Source of the DNA: Pseudomonadota bacterium
GTDB lineage: Bacteria > Pseudomonadota > Alphaproteobacteria > Micavibrionales > CSBR16-224
Direction of reading: 5' to 3'
Assembly: GCA_013285465.1 (NCBI GenBank)
Contig: CP053449.1
Span: forward strand, 1,053,540 to 1,117,539
Length of the DNA stretch: 64,000 bases
The position numbers were made by a program, and so were the translations under genes. Under the pieces are notes generated by a model. It ran no database searches. It saw nothing but the letters and a program-made list of their open reading frames with translations, and was not told where the DNA came from. This document shows, piece after piece, positions 15,449-24,632 of this stretch (within the stretch, counting starts at the first letter, position 1; every line of letters begins with the position of its first letter).

Positions 15449-15908
15449 ATGGTTCACCCATTTTCTTTCTATTATTTGCAACAGATTAGCACGAAGAGTC
15501 TCTGTTGTTAACAGGTTTCGCGACTCATGTGGCTATACGCCGTGCAATTGTGTGTGCCGAATTTTTAGACATGGGCATCGCTGCGTAATCCTTGTCGCTA
15601 GCAATTTTTTGAATTGTTGTCACTTTGTCTTCCTCCTTTCTAAAGCTTGCCTATCGTCGCTGACCGGCGCGGTCGTCTCTTTTGTGGCTAACCTGACGGC
15701 ATGCGCCCTGCGGCGCAACGCTTTGCAGTCGGTTTCTTCCCCGGCTGCGCCTTCCTCGCGGGAAACAAGAAACAGCCCGCTTTTCGCGTCCTTCACTTTG
15801 TTGCGGCTCCTTTGGAGTGCGCCTTTGGCTTGGCCTGCCGTCTATCGGTTGCCATGAGACGGCCGCGGCGGTCGCGGCCAACAAACGCCAAGCAAAAGGA
15901 AGAAGACA
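15449..15908 (+). promoter_or_regulatory. 460-base GC-rich palindromic leader before ardC
   Basis: No gene is supported here. From about 15640 the sequence becomes markedly GC-richer than its flanks and holds three clean dyads. These are GACCG-GCG-CGGTC at 15662-15674, TGCGCC-CTGC-GGCGCA at 15702-15717, and GGCCGCG-5 bases-CGCGGCC at 15861-15879, about 30 bases before the ardC start. Anti-restriction genes of conjugative plasmids are often expressed from single-stranded hairpin promoters during entry, and this layout suits such a site or a single-strand initiation site. The AGGAAG ribosome binding site for ardC is at the end. Confidence 0.5.
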
Positions 15909-16802
15909 ATGACAAAACAACATTCAGATATTTACAGCCGGGTAACGCAGAACATCATCACCGCCATCGAGAAAGGCGCAGGCGACTGGCAAATGCCCTG
16001 GCACCAAGCCGGATCAGGGCTCAACCGTCCAAACAACATCAATACCGGCAATCACTATCGCGGCATCAATATCCTGAACCTCTGGGTTTCCGCACAAGCA
16101 CAAGGCTTCAGCACCGGAACATGGGGCACATACAAGCAATGGAAAGAGAAAGACTGCCAAGTCCGCAAAGGCGAAAAATCCTCTCTCGTCATCTTCTATA
16201 AGACAGACGAGATCGAAAACACCGATGGTGAGCTTGAAACACGCTATATCGCCAGAGCCTCATATGTCTTTAACGCCGATCAGGTCGATGGCTATGAAGC
16301 ACCGCCGGCACCCGTACCGGAAAATCCGGTCGAAATCCTCGATAATGTCGAGCAGTTCATCAAACACACCAATGCAACAATCAAGCATACCGGTAACAGT
16401 GCCTTTTACCGCCCGGCAGATGACAGTATCACCATGCCCGAGCAAAGCCGCTTTCTCGGCTCCAAGACCAGCACGGCAACAGAAGCCTATTACTCCACAC
16501 TGCTGCATGAACTCAGCCACTGGACAGGTGCCAAACACCGCCTCAATCGAGAGTTCGGTAAACGCTTCGGCGATAACGCCTATGCGGTGGAAGAGCTGGT
16601 TGCGGAACTGAGCGCCGCTTTCCTCTGTGCTGATCTTGGTATCACAGTAGAACCGCGACAAGACCATGCAGCATATCTTGAGAACTGGCTGACCGTGCTG
16701 AAAGCCGACAAGAAAGCGATCTTCACGGCCGCAAGTCAGGCGGCAAAGGCAGCAGACTTCCTGAAAGCGCTGCAACCTCAAGCGCAACAGGAGGCGGCTT
16801 AG
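15909..16802 (+). CDS. ardC: ArdC-like antirestriction protein (ssDNA-binding plus zincin)
   Basis: A 297-residue protein. The N-terminal ~130 residues match the ArdC single-stranded DNA-binding domain (SRVTQNIITAIEKGAGDWQMPWH; NHYRGINILNLW; TYKQWKEKDCQVRKGEKS). The C-terminal half is a zincin-like metallopeptidase domain with HExxH in LLHELSHWTGAKHR, followed by the acid-containing YAVEELVAELSAAFLC. ArdC family proteins protect incoming plasmid DNA from host restriction. Its place after a GC-rich palindromic leader and near mobilization genes supports early expression during transfer. Full length for the family. Confidence 0.88.
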   Translation: MTKQHSDIYSRVTQNIITAIEKGAGDWQMPWHQAGSGLNRPNNINTGNHYRGINILNLWVSAQAQGFSTGTWGTYKQWKEKDCQVRKGEKSSLVIFYKTDEIENTDGELETRYIARASYVFNADQVDGYEAPPAPVPENPVEILDNVEQFIKHTNATIKHTGNSAFYRPADDSITMPEQSRFLGSKTSTATEAYYSTLLHELSHWTGAKHRLNREFGKRFGDNAYAVEELVAELSAAFLCADLGITVEPRQDHAAYLENWLTVLKADKKAIFTAASQAAKAADFLKALQPQAQQEAA

Positions 16803-16842
16803 GCCTCCTCCATAATATTGCATGAAATTTAAATGAAAAAAC

Positions 16843-16871
16843 TTGCAAATATTGAAAAATTGTCATATACT
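16843..16871 (+). promoter_or_regulatory. Promoter of abiE operon
   Basis: TTGCAA at 16843-16848, a 17-base spacer, and TATACT at 16866-16871 (five of six). A GGAGA ribosome binding site at 16880-16884 precedes the ATG at 16891. The -10 is so close to the start codon that the leader must be very short. Confidence 0.55.
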
Positions 16872-16890
16872 AAAGATATGGAGACAAAAC

Positions 16891-17460
16891 ATGACGGCGC
16901 GTGTAAAAGAGCTTGAAAATCATCTGAAAGCGGGGCGGGTCTATCGCCGCGCTGATCTTGCGCATTGGTCAAATGCCGTTGACCGGCATGTACAGCTTTT
17001 GCAGAAAAAAGGCGTTTTAAAGAAACTCTCCGGCGGTTTGTATTATGTGCCGAAGAAAACGCCATTCGGCGACGCACCTGCCGATGAAGAAAAGCTGGTC
17101 GAGGCGTTTTTGCGCGATCACCGCTTTCTGGTTACGTCACCGAATGCCTATAACGCGCTGGGGCTGGGCACGACACAGCTTTATAATGAAACGGTCATTT
17201 ACAATCACAAACGCCACGGGCATTTCAAACTGGGCGGACGGATGTTTGATTTCCGGATGCGTCCGCGCTTTCCCGCAAAGCTGACGCAGGAGTTTCTGCT
17301 GGTCGATTTGGTCAACAATCTTGACCGGCTAGCTGAAGACCCGGACGCGCTTTTGCGACGCGTTACAGAAAAAGTGCGAGAGATGGATCAAAAAGCGCTC
17401 TTTTACGCCGTGCGGGAATATGGCACGATGAAGACACGCAAATTTTTTGAAACTCTCTGA
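16891..17460 (+). CDS. abiEi: AbiEi-type antitoxin (type IV TA)
   Basis: A 189-residue protein with an N-terminal winged helix (GRVYRRADLAHWSNAVDRHVQLLQKKGVLKKLSGGLYYVPKK) and a C-terminal antitoxin domain, the usual AbiEi layout. The start at 16891 is preferred over an upstream ATG at 16843 because the latter lies inside the promoter. AbiEi represses the operon and neutralises the nucleotidyltransferase toxin encoded 19 bases downstream. It belongs to the shorter DUF6088-like branch. Confidence 0.85.
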   Translation: MTARVKELENHLKAGRVYRRADLAHWSNAVDRHVQLLQKKGVLKKLSGGLYYVPKKTPFGDAPADEEKLVEAFLRDHRFLVTSPNAYNALGLGTTQLYNETVIYNHKRHGHFKLGGRMFDFRMRPRFPAKLTQEFLLVDLVNNLDRLAEDPDALLRRVTEKVREMDQKALFYAVREYGTMKTRKFFETL

Positions 17461-17479
17461 TCCGTAAAAGACACAGCAA

Positions 17480-18427
17480 ATGCCTCCATTACCCTATCTT
17501 CATCAGCATTCCGGTTTTCAGGAACTCATCCGCATTGTCGCGGAAGAGCAGGGGATTGATCCGGTGCTGGTCGAAAAAGACTACTGGATCATGCATTGCC
17601 TTTACGGATTGCAAGGGGCGGGTTTTCAATTTGAACTCAAGGGCGGCACCTCGCTTTCCAAAGGTTACGGCATTATCGACCGGTTTTCAGAGGATATTGA
17701 TATCCGCATTGCGCCACCGGACGGTATGGAGGTCAAAACAGGACGCAACCACGATAAACCTGCACATATCGAAAGCCGGAAGCTTTTTTATGACTGGCTG
17801 GCCGATCATATAAAAATCGACGGTATTGTCTCTGTCAGCCGTGACCACGAGTTCGATGATGAGAAATACCGCAGCGGTGGTGTGAGACTGCATTACGAAA
17901 GCGCCTTTGCAGTTTTGCCGGGATTGAAAGAAGGGATATTGCTGGAGCTTGGCTTTGACGCTGTTGCGCCAAACCGGGAGGTAGATATCAGTTCATGGGT
18001 ATATGATTTTGCGGCAGGAAAAGTCGAGATTATTGATAACAGAGCAAAGCGCGTCAAATGCTATCATCCCGGCTATACGCTGGTTGAAAAGCTGCAAACG
18101 ATTTCAACAAAATTCAGAAAACAGCAGGAGGCGGAAGAATTCTCAAAGAATTTCCTGCGTCATTATTACGATGTTTACTGCCTTTTGCAGCAATCTGACG
18201 TTCAGTCCTTTATAGGCACAGAAGACTATATCGCACATAAGGTAAAGCGTTTTCCGGCAGCGGATAACCAAGTCATTTCCGAAAATGAAGCATTTCTGCT
18301 CTCTGATCCTGCAACACGGAGCCTGTATGAGACGGAATATCGCAAAACAGCCTCCCTTTATTACAAAGGGCAGGTGACGTTTGAGACAATTTTGCAGGAA
18401 ATCAGTAAGTGGAAGGGCAGGCTTTGA
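17480..18427 (+). CDS. abiEii: AbiEii-type nucleotidyltransferase toxin
   Basis: A 315-residue nucleotidyltransferase of the AbiEii family. Signature blocks are LVEKDYWIMHCLYG, the GGTSLSKGYG phosphate loop (FELKGGTSLSKG), SEDIDIRI with the two catalytic aspartates, and the basic KCYHPGYTLVEKLQTISTK block that closes the active site. Toxins of this family add nucleotides to tRNA 3' ends or otherwise block translation, causing abortive infection or stabilising mobile elements. It is the last gene before a repeat-rich attachment region. Confidence 0.9.
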   Translation: MPPLPYLHQHSGFQELIRIVAEEQGIDPVLVEKDYWIMHCLYGLQGAGFQFELKGGTSLSKGYGIIDRFSEDIDIRIAPPDGMEVKTGRNHDKPAHIESRKLFYDWLADHIKIDGIVSVSRDHEFDDEKYRSGGVRLHYESAFAVLPGLKEGILLELGFDAVAPNREVDISSWVYDFAAGKVEIIDNRAKRVKCYHPGYTLVEKLQTISTKFRKQQEAEEFSKNFLRHYYDVYCLLQQSDVQSFIGTEDYIAHKVKRFPAADNQVISENEAFLLSDPATRSLYETEYRKTASLYYKGQVTFETILQEISKWKGRL

Positions 18428-18434
18428 TACCTAA

Positions 18435-18530
18435 AATTTACACAGTTTCTTATTGTCAAATTTCAAAAATAAAACATCAATATCAATGAATTCATGGATA
18501 GTGCAACGGACTTAAAAATGCGCTGTGTCA
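18435..18530 (+). repeat. Diverged repeat B with tRNA-Leu-like core
   Basis: The second copy of the repeat seen at 12260-12375. It opens with ATTTACACAGTTTCTTA at 18436-18452, runs through AAAATAAAACAT and ATATCAAT, and reaches GCAACGGACTTAAAA followed by ATGCGCTG. Only the 15-base core is tRNA-Leu-like here; the TAGAC lead of copy A is replaced. With copy A it brackets the quorum-sensing/ArdC/AbiE block. Confidence 0.5.
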
Positions 18531-18588
18531 GGATATGCTTGAATATCCGGCATATTATGCTATAAATGAACGCAATGGACATGTGAAG

Positions 18589-18610
18589 ATTTACACAGTT
18601 TCTTACACAT
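18589..18610 (+). repeat. Arm-type direct repeat next to tRNA-Met fragment
   Basis: ATTTACACAGTTTCTTA at 18589-18605 is identical over 17 bases to 18436-18452, and with the following CACAT it matches 19 of 22 bases at 12260-12281. It lies about 80 bases before the tRNA-Met fragment, the same order of spacing as between the other arm motifs and their cores. Probably an integrase arm-binding site. Confidence 0.5.
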
Positions 18611-18669
18611 AAGTCTGTTTTGGCGTGAATAAGTGTTAAATTTTAGTGGTTTAAGGTTAAAGATACATA

Positions 18670-18715
18670 GCTCATAACCTGAAGGTCGTAGGTTCAAATC
18701 CTACCCCCGCAACCA
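18670..18715 (+). pseudogene. 3' fragment of tRNA-Met(CAT), attachment site 1
   Basis: The sequence from the anticodon loop CTCATAA through the variable region GAAGGTCG, the T-arm GTAGGTTCAAATCCTAC and the acceptor end CCCCGCAACCA is the 3' half of a CAT-anticodon tRNA. The acceptor end matches bacterial initiator tRNA. The 5' half is absent: upstream bases do not form the anticodon stem. Identity begins exactly at the anticodon loop, a classical crossover point of tyrosine integrases. It marks the right end of the leftmost island. Confidence 0.85.
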
Positions 18716-18727
18716 ATCAGAAAAAGA

Positions 18728-18754
18728 AAAAGCTCTTGTTTATCAAGGGCTTTT
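18728..18754 (+). terminator. Hairpin terminator behind tRNA fragment 1
   Basis: AAAAGCTCTTG and CAAGGGCTTTT pair over 11 positions, with one G-U-type pair and a five-base loop. The T-run of the 3' arm completes it. It was presumably acquired with the att site as the tRNA terminator. The 140 bases from here to 18896 show nothing else. Confidence 0.6.
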
Positions 18755-18896
18755 CTTGTTTCCAACTCCCGCACCGTTCATCCCCGGCTGAAACCAAAAT
18801 AACAGCTTTCATTCTAAAGCCCTGTACCGCTTCATCAAATAAAAACAACTTGCCGCGAGGCCTAAGATATTACAACAACCGTTTGTGAATTATTTG

Positions 18897-20303
18897 CTAT
18901 TGGGTGCCGCCTCCCAAAACCTTATAGAGGTTTACCAGATTGGATAGGCGAAGCCGTTCGATCTGTATCTCGTTTTGCTGATAGGTATAAAGTTCGCGCT
19001 GGGCATCAAGCACGCTAAGAAAGCTGTCGATTCCCGATTTATAACGCGCATCGGAAATATCATAGACTTTCTGCGCGGCGGCAACCAGGCGCCGCTGGGC
19101 TTTCAATTGTTCGTCTAATGTGGCGCGTGCCGCCAGTTCATCTGCAACTTCACGGAAGGCGGTTTGAATGGCCTGTTCGTAATTGACAACGGCTTTTTCT
19201 TTGCGGATTTCGGCAAGCTCCAGATTGGCTTTGTTTCGTCCGCCCTGAAAGATGGGCAGGGTGATTTGCGGCAGAAAGCTCCATACACCTGCCGCGCCGC
19301 TGCTGAACAGCCCCGATAACCCGTTGCTGGCCAGACCGTAACTGCCTGTTAAAGTAATGCGCGGGAAAAAGGCCGCCCGTGCCGCGCCGATGTCAGCATT
19401 GCGTGCTAACAGTTCATATTCCGCCTGACGGATATCGGGGCGCATCAGCAGGACCTCTGACGGCAGGCCAGCATCCAGATCATCTTTCAATTGAATATCG
19501 TCCAGCGATGTGACGGGAAGAAAATCCTCCTCCTGCGGAATGCCCATCAACAGGAAGAGGGCGTTTTGATCCTGTGCGACAAAGCGGCTGTATTGATGCT
19601 TGTTCACCTTTGCCGTTTCCACGGCGGTCGCGGCGCGTGCGACATCCTGTTCCGTAGCTAGACCTTTTTCCAGACTTTTGGAGAGGATGTCATATGTGCG
19701 CTGCTGCGCCTGCAATGTCTGCTCTGTCAGAGAGAGCAGCTTACGGTCCGCCAGCCATTGCAGATAGGCATTTGCCGTTTCGGCAATCAGGCTGTTACGC
19801 ATGACCGCGTGTGCTTCCTGTGTTGCAAGATATGTATTCAAAGCGGACTGATTGCCGCTGCGTATCTTGCCGAAGATATCAAGCTCATAGGATGCCAGTC
19901 CGATATTGGCTTCGTAGATTTCATTATTCTGACGCTGGCCGATAATGCTGACATCTTTACCGGTTCCGGTATAGGTCGCACCGCTTTGCACATTGATATT
20001 CGGCATCAGATCGGCACGCGTAATGCGGTACATGGCACGGGCTTCTTCAATATTCAGTGCGGCCTGTTTAATATCCTTATTGTTCTGTAAGGCCGTACCG
20101 ATGATGAGCCACAATTCCTGCGATTCAAAAAAGTTTTTCCAATCCATCTGCGCGGCAATTGTTTCACCGGTCGGTGCAATATAGCCGGGCACCTCACTCC
20201 ATGAAGATGCGGCGGAGAAATCCGGGTGCGTAAAATACGGGATCATCGTGCAGCCTGAAAGACTTAGACTGAGAAACAGAATGGATAAGGTTTTACGCAT
20301 CAT
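18897..20303 (-). CDS. Outer-membrane efflux lipoprotein (OprM/NodT family)
   Basis: A 468-residue outer-membrane channel. The N-terminus carries a lipobox, LSLSLSGC, with the lipidated C18. Two repeated OEP domains follow, rich in coiled coil (EARAMYRITRADLMPNINVQSGATYTG; LMRPDIRQAEYELLARNADIGAARAAFFPRI), as in OprM/CusC. It forms the trimeric exit duct for the RND pump encoded upstream. Its start overlaps the pump stop by 11 bases. It is the last gene of the operon, which ends 180 bases from the tRNA fragment. Confidence 0.92.
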   Translation of the reverse strand: MMRKTLSILFLSLSLSGCTMIPYFTHPDFSAASSWSEVPGYIAPTGETIAAQMDWKNFFESQELWLIIGTALQNNKDIKQAALNIEEARAMYRITRADLMPNINVQSGATYTGTGKDVSIIGQRQNNEIYEANIGLASYELDIFGKIRSGNQSALNTYLATQEAHAVMRNSLIAETANAYLQWLADRKLLSLTEQTLQAQQRTYDILSKSLEKGLATEQDVARAATAVETAKVNKHQYSRFVAQDQNALFLLMGIPQEEDFLPVTSLDDIQLKDDLDAGLPSEVLLMRPDIRQAEYELLARNADIGAARAAFFPRITLTGSYGLASNGLSGLFSSGAAGVWSFLPQITLPIFQGGRNKANLELAEIRKEKAVVNYEQAIQTAFREVADELAARATLDEQLKAQRRLVAAAQKVYDISDARYKSGIDSFLSVLDAQRELYTYQQNEIQIERLRLSNLVNLYKVLGGGTQ

Positions 20304-23300
20304 CGGATTTATCTTTCTTTTTGTGCGGCTTTTGATCGGCTGCTTCTATTTTGTCGCGGTGAAAAATTTTTTCAACGATGACATAAAACATCGGTACGAA
20401 GAAAATCGCCACAACAAGCGTTGCTGCCATGCCTCCCATCACGGTAATGCCGATAGCGTTCTGGCTGGCAGCACCCGCGCCTTTGGCGAAAGCCAGCGGT
20501 GCAACCCCCAGCATAAAGGCCATGGAGGTCATGACAATCGGACGAAATCTTTGCCGCGCGGCGATTGTGACGGCTTCGATCAGGCTGTAGCCTTGCTCCT
20601 TTAATGATTTCGCAAATTCCACAATCAAAATGGCGTTTTTGGATGCAAGGCCGACCGTTGTCAGCAAAGCGACCTGCAGATAGACATCATTCGGCAGTTC
20701 CTTCCAGAACGCTGCCAGCACCGCGCCAAGAATGCCCAGCGGCATCACCATCAAAACCGCCAGCGGTACGGCCCAGCTTTCATACAATGCCGCCAGACAC
20801 AGGAAGACGACCAGTACTGACAGCGCATAAAGTGCGGGAGCCTGTGCGCCGGCTGCGCGTTCCTCATAGGAAATACCCGACCATTCCAGACCGATACCCT
20901 TCGGCAGTGTCTGGACGATTTTTTCAATCTCTGCCATCGCATCTCCCGAGCTGATGCCCTCGGCGGGGGCGCCCTGAATATTGGCGGAGGCGTTGCCGTT
21001 AAATCTCTCCAGTTTTGGAGAGCCATATGTCCATTCCGCACTGGAGAAAGTATTGAACGGTACCATCTCCCCCTGATTGTTACGGACATACCAGCTGTCG
21101 AGATCTTTCGGCATCATACGGTGCGGCGCATCGGCTTGAAGATAGACGCGCTTGATGCGTCCCTGATCAATGAAGTCATTCACGTAGCTGCCGCCCCATG
21201 CAATTTGTAGCGTACGGTTGATGTCGCTTAAGGACAGGCCGAGCGCCGAGGCTTTTTCGCTGTCGATATTGATTTTAAACTGCGGCACATCACTTAATCC
21301 GTTAGGACGTACGCCGCTGAGTTTCGGGTTTTGTCCCGCTGCGCCCAACAGTTGGTTTCTTGCGGCCATCAGAGCATCATGCTTTAATCCGCCGCGGTCA
21401 ACTAGCTGGAAATCAAAACCGGAGGCGTTGCCAAGTTCTCGGATCGGAGGCGGAAAAAAAGCGAAAGCAAAAGCATCTTTAATCTGTGACAGTGCGCCCA
21501 TCGCTGCGCCGGAAATGGCAAAAACGCTTTGATCTTCCCGTGTTCTTTCCGACCAGTCTTTCAGACCGACAAAGCCGAAGGCGGCATTTTGCGCAGAGCC
21601 AGCGAAGCTGAAACCGACGACCGTAAACAGGTGTTCGACATTTTCAGTTTGCTGTGACAGGAAATAATCTTCGACTTGTTTCACGGATTCTAGGGTCCGT
21701 TCGGCTGTCGAGCTTGGCGGTGTATTGACCATCATATACATCGATCCCTGATCTTCATTCGGAAGGAATGATCCGGGAAGCTGGTTAAAAATCGCCACCA
21801 TACCCCCGGTCAGTAGTGCGTAAATCAGGAAGAAACGGAAGATGCGCCGTGCCATATAGGTCGCAGTTTTTTGGTACGCGTCACGACTTTTGTTGAAATA
21901 TTTATTAAACCAGCCGAAAAATCCGGTATCGGCACGGCGTTTGCCGTCTTTCTGATGTTTTAGAATGGTGGCGCAGAGTGAGGGGGACAGCGTCATTGCC
22001 ACCAGTACTGACAAGCTCATGGCGGCAACAATGGTAATCGAAAACTGACGGTAAATCGCACCGGCAGAGCCACCGAAAAACGCCATCGGGATAAAAACAG
22101 TGGAAAGCACAACCGCGATCCCGACCAATGCGCTTGTGATCTGATCCATAGATTTGCGGGTTGCCTCTTTCGGTGGTAGCCCTTCTTCGCTCATAATCCG
22201 TTCCACATTCTCAACCACGACAATCGCATCATCGACCAGTAGACCGATGGTCAGCACCATGGCAAACATGGTCAGCACGTTAATGCTGAAGCCAAAGGCG
22301 AGTAAAATCGCAAAAGTGCCGAGCAGCACAACCGGCACGGCAATTGTCGGGATCAGCGTTGCGCGCAGATTTTGCAAAAACAGCAGCATGACCAGAAAGA
22401 CCAGCACGACCGCTTCGATTAATGTATGCACAACCGATTCAATTGACAGTTTGATAAAAGGCGTTGTGTCTAGCGGATACAGGATTTTGATGCTATCCGG
22501 TAAAAACTCCGACAGCTCCTCGACTTTTTGTTTGACCAGTTCGGCAGTCTCAAGGGCATTTGCACCGGTTGCCAATGTAATGGCCATCCCTGCGGCGGGT
22601 TTTCTTTTATAACGGACAATACGTTCATATGATTCCGAACCCAGCTCCAGCGTTGCGACATCTTTCAAGCGGACTTGTGATCCGTCCGTATTAACACGCA
22701 GGACAATGCGTTCAAAATCCTCAACGGATTCCAGACGCGCCTGTGCCTTGATTGTGGCGTTTATCTGCTGTCCTTCTGCAGCGGGCATACCGCCAAGCTG
22801 ACCGGCGGAAATATCTGTGTTCTGAATCTGCACGGCGTTTTGCACGTCCAGCGGTGTCAGGTTGTAACTATAGAGTTTTGCCGGATCAAGCCATATCCTC
22901 ATTGCATATTGGTCACCGAAAATACGGACATTCCCGACGCCGCTGACACGCGAAATCGGTTCACGGAAAGTACTGACCAGCAGATCTCCCAGATCACCCT
23001 GACTGTAGCTGCCGTCTTCGGAATAAAGCCCGACGACCAGCAAGAAGCTGTCATTGGATTTTGTGACCGTTACGCCCAGTGCTTGCACTTCCTGCGGCAG
23101 CTGTGTGACTGCGCCCTGTACTTTGTTCTGGGTTTGCACCTGTGCGATATCGGGGTCGGCTTCCGGTTCGAATGTGAGCGTAATGCTCATCGTGCCGTCA
23201 GAACTGCTGGAGGTAAAATAGCGCAAATGGTCAATGCCGGTCAGGCGCTGTTCGATAACCTGCGTGACGGCATTTTCAACGGTTTCAGCCGATGCGCCGG

Positions 23301-23448
23301 GATAGCTTGCATTAACGGCAACCGTTGGCGGCGCGACTTTCGGATATTGCTCAATCGGCAAAGAACGGATTGAAAGAATTCCGGCGAGCATAATAATAAT
23401 CGCGATAACCCATGCAAAAACAGGGCGGTCGATGAAAAAACGGGCCAT
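20293..23448 (-). CDS. RND multidrug efflux permease (AcrB/MexB, HAE1)
   Basis: A full-length 1,051-residue HAE1 permease. It opens MARFFIDRPVFAWVIAIIIMLAG and shows LTIGLLVDDAIVVVENVER, with the paired aspartates of transmembrane helix 4 that carry protons. GLASKNAILIVEFAK carries the helix-10 lysine. Two large periplasmic loops form the porter domain. It should export hydrophobic drugs, dyes or bile-like compounds by proton antiport, in a tripartite pump with the adaptor and channel genes on either side. A basic tail (KPHKKKDKSDDA) ends the protein. Confidence 0.95.
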   Translation of the reverse strand: MARFFIDRPVFAWVIAIIIMLAGILSIRSLPIEQYPKVAPPTVAVNASYPGASAETVENAVTQVIEQRLTGIDHLRYFTSSSSDGTMSITLTFEPEADPDIAQVQTQNKVQGAVTQLPQEVQALGVTVTKSNDSFLLVVGLYSEDGSYSQGDLGDLLVSTFREPISRVSGVGNVRIFGDQYAMRIWLDPAKLYSYNLTPLDVQNAVQIQNTDISAGQLGGMPAAEGQQINATIKAQARLESVEDFERIVLRVNTDGSQVRLKDVATLELGSESYERIVRYKRKPAAGMAITLATGANALETAELVKQKVEELSEFLPDSIKILYPLDTTPFIKLSIESVVHTLIEAVVLVFLVMLLFLQNLRATLIPTIAVPVVLLGTFAILLAFGFSINVLTMFAMVLTIGLLVDDAIVVVENVERIMSEEGLPPKEATRKSMDQITSALVGIAVVLSTVFIPMAFFGGSAGAIYRQFSITIVAAMSLSVLVAMTLSPSLCATILKHQKDGKRRADTGFFGWFNKYFNKSRDAYQKTATYMARRIFRFFLIYALLTGGMVAIFNQLPGSFLPNEDQGSMYMMVNTPPSSTAERTLESVKQVEDYFLSQQTENVEHLFTVVGFSFAGSAQNAAFGFVGLKDWSERTREDQSVFAISGAAMGALSQIKDAFAFAFFPPPIRELGNASGFDFQLVDRGGLKHDALMAARNQLLGAAGQNPKLSGVRPNGLSDVPQFKINIDSEKASALGLSLSDINRTLQIAWGGSYVNDFIDQGRIKRVYLQADAPHRMMPKDLDSWYVRNNQGEMVPFNTFSSAEWTYGSPKLERFNGNASANIQGAPAEGISSGDAMAEIEKIVQTLPKGIGLEWSGISYEERAAGAQAPALYALSVLVVFLCLAALYESWAVPLAVLMVMPLGILGAVLAAFWKELPNDVYLQVALLTTVGLASKNAILIVEFAKSLKEQGYSLIEAVTIAARQRFRPIVMTSMAFMLGVAPLAFAKGAGAASQNAIGITVMGGMAATLVVAIFFVPMFYVIVEKIFHRDKIEAADQKPHKKKDKSDDA

Positions 23449-23453
23449 ATTGC

Positions 23454-24632
23454 TTATTCCTGCTCTTTCTTATCTGAGTCTTTTTCTGTATGGGCGTTTT
23501 TGATCCACGGTTCCGGGACGACAACTGTGCCGGGGCCTATTTTTTGATAGCCTTCGACAACAATTGCTTCATTCGCCGACAGCCCTCCGGTCACGATCCA
23601 GCTGTCCCGGTAGGCCTGTTCCACCTTGATCGAACGGGGCTGTGCCTGGTTGTTATCATCAATTACCCATACGGACAGGCTGCCATCGGGCGCACGTGTT
23701 GCCGCCCGCTGCGGCACCAGCAAAACGTCATCCTCTCCCAGATCAAGGCTAGCACGCACAAACAAGCCGGACAGCAACACACCGTCAGGATTGGGAATCA
23801 TTGCGCGCAGCGCAATGGCGCCCGTTGTTTCATCGACCGTGACCTCAGAGAATTTCAATGTTCCGGTAAGCGGATAGGTTTTTCCTGTTGCCTCATCCAG
23901 TGTCAGAGTTACAGGAATTCCATCCTTTCCCATCATGCGTGAACGCAGATGTATAGCCTCCGATCCTGATTGCTGCATATCAATATAAACAGGGTCGAGC
24001 TGGGTGATGGTTGCCAGATTCTGTACCTGATTGGCTGTCACCAGGGCTCCCTCCGTTACAAAAGAGCGGCTGATACGCCCCGCAATCGGGGCGTAAACTT
24101 TGGTATAGTCCAGATTAACCTGTGCAACGTCCACAGCAGCCTGTGCAACGGCAATGGCCGCATTGGCCTGATCCAGCTGCGCCTTCACATCATCATATTC
24201 CTGTTGGCTGACGGCGTTGATTTTTACCAGTTCCTTATAGCGTGCCGTGCGGGCTTCAATCGTTTTTACATTTGCCTTTGCACTTTGCAAATCCGCAACA
24301 GCGCTGTTCAAGGCCGCTTTGTAACGCGCATCATCGATTTGATAGAGCTGCTGTCCTTTTGCGACATCTGCTCCTTCTTCAAACAGGCGTTCGGTGATGA
24401 TTCCATCCACTTGCGGACGCACCTGTGATTGGCGGTAGGGTGAAATGCGTCCCGGCAGCTCATGTGTGAAAGGCATGTTTTTTGTTGCGACATGCATAAC
24501 GGAGACACCCGGCGGCGGCATGAGCATTGGGGAGGTTGCACTGTCATCAGCCGGATGTTTTGACTTGTAAAGCCAAGCCCCGCCTGCCAGCAGAAGAGAG
24601 AGAACAATAGTGACAAGGGCGGTTTTTTTCAT
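23454..24632 (-). CDS. RND periplasmic adaptor (AcrA/MexA family)
   Basis: A 392-residue membrane-fusion protein. After an N-terminal anchor (TALVTIVLSLLLAGGAWLY) without a lipobox cysteine come the lipoyl half-motif (HELPGRISPYRQSQVRPQVDG), a coiled-coil hairpin (about 100-165), the second lipoyl half (VYAPIAGRISRSFVTEGALV) and the beta-barrel and membrane-proximal domains. It links the inner-membrane pump to the outer channel. It is the first gene of the operon, five bases before the permease gene, under the divergent TetR-type regulator. Confidence 0.93.
   Translation of the reverse strand: MKKTALVTIVLSLLLAGGAWLYKSKHPADDSATSPMLMPPPGVSVMHVATKNMPFTHELPGRISPYRQSQVRPQVDGIITERLFEEGADVAKGQQLYQIDDARYKAALNSAVADLQSAKANVKTIEARTARYKELVKINAVSQQEYDDVKAQLDQANAAIAVAQAAVDVAQVNLDYTKVYAPIAGRISRSFVTEGALVTANQVQNLATITQLDPVYIDMQQSGSEAIHLRSRMMGKDGIPVTLTLDEATGKTYPLTGTLKFSEVTVDETTGAIALRAMIPNPDGVLLSGLFVRASLDLGEDDVLLVPQRAATRAPDGSLSVWVIDDNNQAQPRSIKVEQAYRDSWIVTGGLSANEAIVVEGYQKIGPGTVVVPEPWIKNAHTEKDSDKKEQE

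Noticed and set aside
15651-15923. 90-codon minus frame and 101-codon plus frame in the GC-rich ardC leader
   Set aside because: Both owe their openness to GC palindromes, lack start signals, and read as Arg/Ser/Ala-rich low-complexity sequence.
18670-18715. Functional tRNA-Met gene
   Set aside because: Only the 3' half is present; the acceptor 5' strand and D-arm are missing. The same applies to 26754-26804.
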